From Saprospiraceae bacterium (lineage in GTDB: Bacteria; Bacteroidota; Bacteroidia; Chitinophagales; Saprospiraceae): a stretch of 9,534 nt of DNA. Shown here one piece after another: positions 6,889 to 9,534 of this stretch; positions within the stretch are counted from its first letter, which is position 1; the number at the start of each line of letters is the position of its first letter. Under the pieces are notes generated by a model that did not search any database, was not told the origin of the DNA, and was given only the letters and a program-made list of their open reading frames with translations. Made by a program: the position numbers and the translations under genes. The stretch lies in the NCBI GenBank assembly GCA_020852155.1, contig JADZBJ010000353.1, positions 1-9,534 on the forward strand, in the 5' to 3' direction.

Positions 6889-6935
6889 TTAGCGGTGAGC
6901 GGTTAGTGGTTAGAGGTAAGTGGTTAGTGATTAAT
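6873..6935 (+). repeat. Heptamer tandem repeat, consensus GGTTAGT, about nine units
   Basis: The stretch parses into 7-base units: TGTGAGT, GGTAAGT, GATTAGC, GGTGAGC, GGTTAGT, GGTTAGA, GGTAAGT, GGTTAGT, GATTAAT. It starts within the mutY coding sequence and runs through its stop codon (6886-6888). Heptamer repeats of this kind recall the STRR repeats described in cyanobacteria; here they sit in a Bacteroidota-like genome. Confidence 0.75.
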
Positions 6936-6981
6936 TTATTGTAAATCAATGTTTTAGATAAAACAATTAAACACAAACTCT

Positions 6982-7029
6982 CAAATAACCAGTTCAACAA
7001 ATAACCAAATAACCAGTTCAACAAATAAC
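6982..7029 (+). repeat. 24-bp direct tandem repeat, two exact units
   Basis: Units 6982-7005 and 7006-7029 are identical (CAAATAACCAGTTCAA plus CAAATAAC) and are followed by a shorter related piece, CAGAGTTCAAC. Each unit itself contains CAAATAAC twice. It lies in the centre of the mutY-HAD gap, between the inverted heptamer arms. Confidence 0.8.
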
Positions 7030-7037
7030 CAGAGTTC

Positions 7038-7071
7038 AACCACTTACCTCTAATCACTTACCACTCACAAA
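7038..7071 (-). repeat. Inverted copy of the heptamer repeat, ending at the HAD gene start codon
   Basis: The reverse complement of 7038-7071 equals 6871-6892 joined to 6914-6925; the left copy carries exactly three extra heptamers (21 bases, 6893-6913). This arm occupies the whole ribosome-landing region of the next gene, whose ATG begins at 7072. In RNA the two arms could form a long hairpin covering that start. Confidence 0.75.
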
Positions 7072-7602
7072 ATGCCCGCACTATTTCTGGATCGCGATGG
7101 AGTTTTGAATGTCCGCACACCCGGCGACTATGTCAAATCGCCTGACGCTTTTATTCCGACAGAGCACATGGGAGAAGCGGTGTCGTCGTTGCGTCGCCAT
7201 TTCGACAGGATTTTTGTGGTGACCAATCAGGCCGGCATTGGCAAAGGACTAATGACCCACGAGGACCTGAACAGTGTTCATGCGACCATGATACACATTG
7301 CGGCTTTGTATGGCGGGCGTTTCGATCGTATTTATCATTGTCCGCACAGGAGCGACGCGGGTTGTCCGTGCCGAAAACCGGCTACGGGGATGGCCTGGCA
7401 GGCGCTGGCTGATTTTCCGGATATTGATTTTGAAACAGCCTGGATGGTTGGTGACTCCCTTTCGGATATGCAAATGGCTGATGCGTTGGGCATGCGAAAA
7501 GTGCTTATAGAAGGCAAAACAGAGGAGACTTTCGACCTGTCGCAATTTCAGGTAGATTTCAAATTTAGTTCACTGTGGGCTTTCGCCAGGTGGATGGGTT
7601 GA
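7072..7602 (+). CDS. HAD-IIIA phosphatase, GmhB / histidinol-phosphatase type
   Basis: A 176-residue soluble phosphatase of the HAD superfamily, subfamily IIIA. The four HAD motifs are intact: motif I LDRDGVLN with nucleophile Asp7 and acid/base Asp9, motif II VTNQ with Thr51, motif III Lys102 in CRKP, and motif IV GDSLSDMQMA with Asp128 and Asp132 for Mg2+. Cys90, His92, Cys98 and Cys100 (CPHRSDAGCPC) form the zinc site typical of D-glycero-D-manno-heptose-1,7-bisphosphate phosphatase GmhB and the HisB phosphatase; the loop between its two halves is short. Substrate could be a heptose bisphosphate (LPS core), histidinol phosphate or another sugar phosphate; no LPS or his genes lie nearby to decide. 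There is no Shine-Dalgarno; the 34 bases before the ATG are an inverted heptamer repeat. Confidence 0.9.
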   Translation: MPALFLDRDGVLNVRTPGDYVKSPDAFIPTEHMGEAVSSLRRHFDRIFVVTNQAGIGKGLMTHEDLNSVHATMIHIAALYGGRFDRIYHCPHRSDAGCPCRKPATGMAWQALADFPDIDFETAWMVGDSLSDMQMADALGMRKVLIEGKTEETFDLSQFQVDFKFSSLWAFARWMG

Positions 7603-7624
7603 AATTTTAACAACCGGATTTTTT
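7597..7624 (+). terminator. Weak terminator-like hairpin at the HAD gene end
   Basis: GGTTG at 7597-7601 can pair with CAACC at 7611-7615, followed after three bases by T6 (7619-7624). The stem is only 5 bp and overlaps the stop codon, so termination would be partial at best. Confidence 0.3.
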
Positions 7625-7650
7625 CAATAAGCCTACTTTTGGAGTTGTAT

Positions 7651-8592
7651 ATGTATATGAAAATACGGCTACTGCATGCTTATTGGCTATTGACTGTCCT
7701 TCTGGTCGCATCGTGCGCCCGCGAGGTTTTCATCGAATTACCCGATGAAGGCCAAACTCGCCTTGTCCTGGTCAGTCATTTTACCGACCATCAGCCGATT
7801 CGGGTAAGGGTCAGCCTGAGTCAGCCCGTGTATGAGGGCACGCCGCCGGTCAATCCGACCAATGTTGATGTGACGGTGGCGCGACGAGGTATTTTTCTGG
7901 ACAAATTATTTCGGGTCAATGTTCCGGGCGGTGATTTTTACTGGCAAAGTCGCGACACACTGTTGGTTGGCGAGCCTTATTCTGTCTCGGCCCGTATTGC
8001 AGGGCTGCCGGTTGCCGAAGGCTCCAGTACGATTCCATGGCCCGCACCTATTTTCCCCATTATTGCTGAATCTTCACAAATACGCACCGACAACCTCAAC
8101 AACGGCCAACAAGCCCTTCGCGTACCCATTCGAATCCGGCTGAAACAGCCTCCCGGCGACAAGCCCTATTTCGCGTTTCAGTTGCGGGAAGAAACAGAGG
8201 TGTACGACACTTCATTTACACCGCCCGTGCTGGACGAAACCCGGGAAAATGATTGCTTTTTTCTGGCCGACGGACGAACGCTTTCGTTGTTGCACGATAT
8301 TCCCGAACCCGTCATTTTAGTCAATGAAAAATTTTGGGACGAAGGCAATCAAACACTTGACCTGACGGCCTATATTCCTTTTGTCCCGGAAAAAGAGCGC
8401 CCCAAACGCATCTTTGTTGAATGGCGCACCCTGACTGAAGAGTTCTATCGCTACCACCTTTCCATCGCCCGACAGGGCAATAACAATACGCCGCTGGCCG
8501 ACCCTGACGCTGTTTTCAATAATATTAAAAATGGCTACGGAAATGTGTCGGCCTATGCCGTGCAAATGGATACGGTGATTATTCCGGATTGA
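7651..8592 (+). CDS. DUF4249 family lipoprotein
   Basis: A 313-residue lipoprotein of a family almost confined to Bacteroidota. Residues 1-21 form a signal peptide ending in the lipobox VASC with Cys22. The mature part starts FIELPDEGQTRLVLVSHFTD and continues with the VRVSLSQPVYEG (51-62), NVDVTVARRG (71-80) and LLVGEPYSVSARIAGLPV (104-121) blocks that match DUF4249 layout: a beta-rich, Ig/carboxypeptidase-regulatory-like first half, then a domain with long strands. ATG 7651 is chosen because GGAG (7641-7644) lies 6 bases upstream; ATG 7657 is possible, while TTG 7639 is unlikely. DUF4249 proteins often sit beside SusC-like TonB-dependent receptors and may assist uptake at the outer membrane, but no receptor is in this window. 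Specific function is unknown. Confidence 0.88.
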   Translation: MYMKIRLLHAYWLLTVLLVASCAREVFIELPDEGQTRLVLVSHFTDHQPIRVRVSLSQPVYEGTPPVNPTNVDVTVARRGIFLDKLFRVNVPGGDFYWQSRDTLLVGEPYSVSARIAGLPVAEGSSTIPWPAPIFPIIAESSQIRTDNLNNGQQALRVPIRIRLKQPPGDKPYFAFQLREETEVYDTSFTPPVLDETRENDCFFLADGRTLSLLHDIPEPVILVNEKFWDEGNQTLDLTAYIPFVPEKERPKRIFVEWRTLTEEFYRYHLSIARQGNNNTPLADPDAVFNNIKNGYGNVSAYAVQMDTVIIPD

Positions 8593-8635
8593 GTGTGTGA
8601 ACCAATTAAACAGTTACAAATCATAACCCAACATC

Positions 8636-9307
8636 ATGATAAAAGCAACTACGCTTGAATTTCTGCGCAACCTGAAAGCCAACAACGAGAAACCCTGGTT
8701 TGATGCGCATCGGAAGGATTACGAAGCGGCCAAAAAGGATTTTGAAGGGCTGACACAAAGCCTGCTGGATGGTTTGTCGCGGATTGACCCTGACGTAGAT
8801 GCCTCGCAGTTGAAGGCCAAAGATTGCGTCATGCGTATATTCCGGGATGTGCGGTTTTCTAACGATAAAACCCCGTACAAGTCCAATTTTTTCGCTGTTT
8901 TTGCCAAAGGCGGCCGCAAATCTGTTTACGCAGGCTATTACTGTAACCTGGAGCCTGGTGAAAGTTTTTTTGGCGGCGGCATCTACATGCCCATGCCTCC
9001 CGAACTAGCCAAAATCAGGCAGGAAATCGCCTATGAATGGGATGAATGGCAGCAAATCCTGTCAAACCCGAGCTTTAAAAGTGCATTTCCCGAAGGTTTA
9101 AAAACAACCGAAACCCTGAGTCGTCCGCCACAGGGCTATACGGCCGATCATCCGGCTATCTCGTTTTTGAAAAACAAGAGCCATTATTCCATGCGCGCAC
9201 TGACCGACGCTGACATGTGTTCGCCTGACCTGACTGAAAAACTGTTGGAAGGTTACCGCGCCGTGAGGCCGCTGGTGGCTTTTATTAATCGGGGATTGAG
9301 TGAGTGA
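8636..9307 (+). CDS. DUF2461 (TIGR02453) family protein
   Basis: A 223-residue soluble protein, normal length for DUF2461, a widely conserved family without an established function. Diagnostic blocks are visible in order: FLRNLKANNEKPWFDAHRKDY (9-29), RIFRDVRFSNDKTPYKS (67-83), AGYYCNLEPGESFFGGGIY (99-117) and MPPELAKIRQEI (120-131). There is no signal peptide or membrane segment. The start codon is the first ATG in frame and begins just before the conserved N-terminal block; no Shine-Dalgarno is visible. It follows the DUF4249 gene by 43 bases in the same direction with no terminator between, so they may share a transcript, although their functions have no known link. Confidence 0.9.
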   Translation: MIKATTLEFLRNLKANNEKPWFDAHRKDYEAAKKDFEGLTQSLLDGLSRIDPDVDASQLKAKDCVMRIFRDVRFSNDKTPYKSNFFAVFAKGGRKSVYAGYYCNLEPGESFFGGGIYMPMPPELAKIRQEIAYEWDEWQQILSNPSFKSAFPEGLKTTETLSRPPQGYTADHPAISFLKNKSHYSMRALTDADMCSPDLTEKLLEGYRAVRPLVAFINRGLSE

Positions 9308-9358
9308 GCAGTCTGCCGGATGTCTTACAATCTGTAAAAACGAGCAAATTAGATTAAC

Positions 9359-9385
9359 CGCTAATGACGTTAAATACGCTAAGTT
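9359..9385 (+). repeat. 9-bp degenerate tandem repeat, three units
   Basis: Three consecutive units read CGCTAATGA (first two bases 9359-9360), CGTTAAATA and CGCTAAGTT. It lies 50 bases after the DUF2461 stop codon. There is no gene on it. Confidence 0.5.
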
Positions 9386-9411
9386 TTTGACTTCAATATT
9401 TTGCATATTTA

Positions 9412-9534
9412 GAGCGTGTTCGGGAATTGGATTTTGGCCTGCTCTCGAAAAATTTAATTCTGCTCGGCGTTAAAATTTTCGCCTTAGAACCCGACTAAGA
9501 CTGCAAATTTTGCCTTGATCAAAATCAAATTTTC
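9412..9534. repeat. Partial palindromic element sharing its end motif with the element at 1388
   Basis: It begins GAGCGTGTTCGGGAATTGG immediately after TTA (9409-9411), as the element at 1388 begins GAGGTTGTTTAAATTT after TTA. The reverse complement of the last 15 bases of the window (GAAAATTTGATTTTG) resembles 9422-9436 (GGAATTGGATTTTG), so the segment looks like most of an inverted-repeat element whose right terminus lies just outside. The centre holds the near-palindrome GGCGTTAAAATTTTCGCC. No open frame of note is present. Confidence 0.45.

Noticed and set aside
6982..7029. Possible CRISPR array
   Set aside because: The units are directly adjacent without unique spacers, and no cas gene is nearby.
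6860..7057. Minus-strand 65-codon frame with repeated YLLNWLF
   Set aside because: The repeated peptide is only the translation of the 24-bp tandem repeat.
7634..7641. TACTTTTG as promoter of the DUF4249 gene
   Set aside because: There is no -33 element at proper spacing, and transcription would begin almost at the start codon.
1..9534. Defence, toxin-antitoxin, prophage or biosynthetic system
   Set aside because: Every substantial gene belongs to a housekeeping, envelope or conserved-unknown family; no integrase, nuclease, phage structural or toxin-like gene was found.

Overview
The window looks like ordinary chromosomal DNA from a member of the Bacteroidota, probably a Saprospiria- or Chitinophagia-like environmental lineage. 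The evidence is a Big_5-type lipoprotein with a GGPKDTTPP start, a DUF4249 lipoprotein, an ECF sigma factor of the type typical of this phylum, few Shine-Dalgarno sequences, and two promoters that fit the Bacteroidota pattern (TTTG/TTG at -33, TAnnTTTG at -7). The phylum is well supported; the class is a guess.

Layout. 1-915 (minus) is the N-terminal part of a lipid-anchored subtilisin-family (S8) protease, cut by the window edge before its catalytic serine. 916-1623 is non-coding and holds the protease promoter, a 94-bp hairpin repeat and a 161-bp palindromic MITE-like element flanked by TTA. 1624-3321 (plus) is a Big_5/SbsA Ig-like lipoprotein. 3322-3543 lies between convergent genes and holds short tandem repeats and two hairpins. 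3544-4131 (minus) is an ECF sigma factor with a good promoter and a palindrome just after the predicted transcription start. 4500-5798 and 5785-6888 (plus) are a CNNM/CorC-HlyC membrane protein and the adenine glycosylase MutY, overlapping by 14 bp and probably translationally coupled. 6873-7071 is packed with heptamer repeats in inverted orientation that run through the mutY stop codon and up to the next start codon. 7072-7602 is a GmhB/HisB-type HAD phosphatase. 7651-8592 is a DUF4249 lipoprotein, and 8636-9307 is a DUF2461 protein. 9308-9534 is non-coding, with a 9-bp repeat and the start of a second palindromic element that shares its end motif with the one at 1388.

How the genes relate. 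Three products (protease, Big_5 protein, DUF4249 protein) are predicted lipoproteins of the cell envelope. MutY belongs to the GO (8-oxoguanine) repair system. The HAD enzyme may act in heptose or histidine synthesis. There is no sign of a single pathway, defence island, prophage or secondary-metabolite cluster. I did not find a convincing undescribed multi-gene system. The most interesting material is non-coding: the palindromic elements and the repeat-filled mutY-HAD junction.
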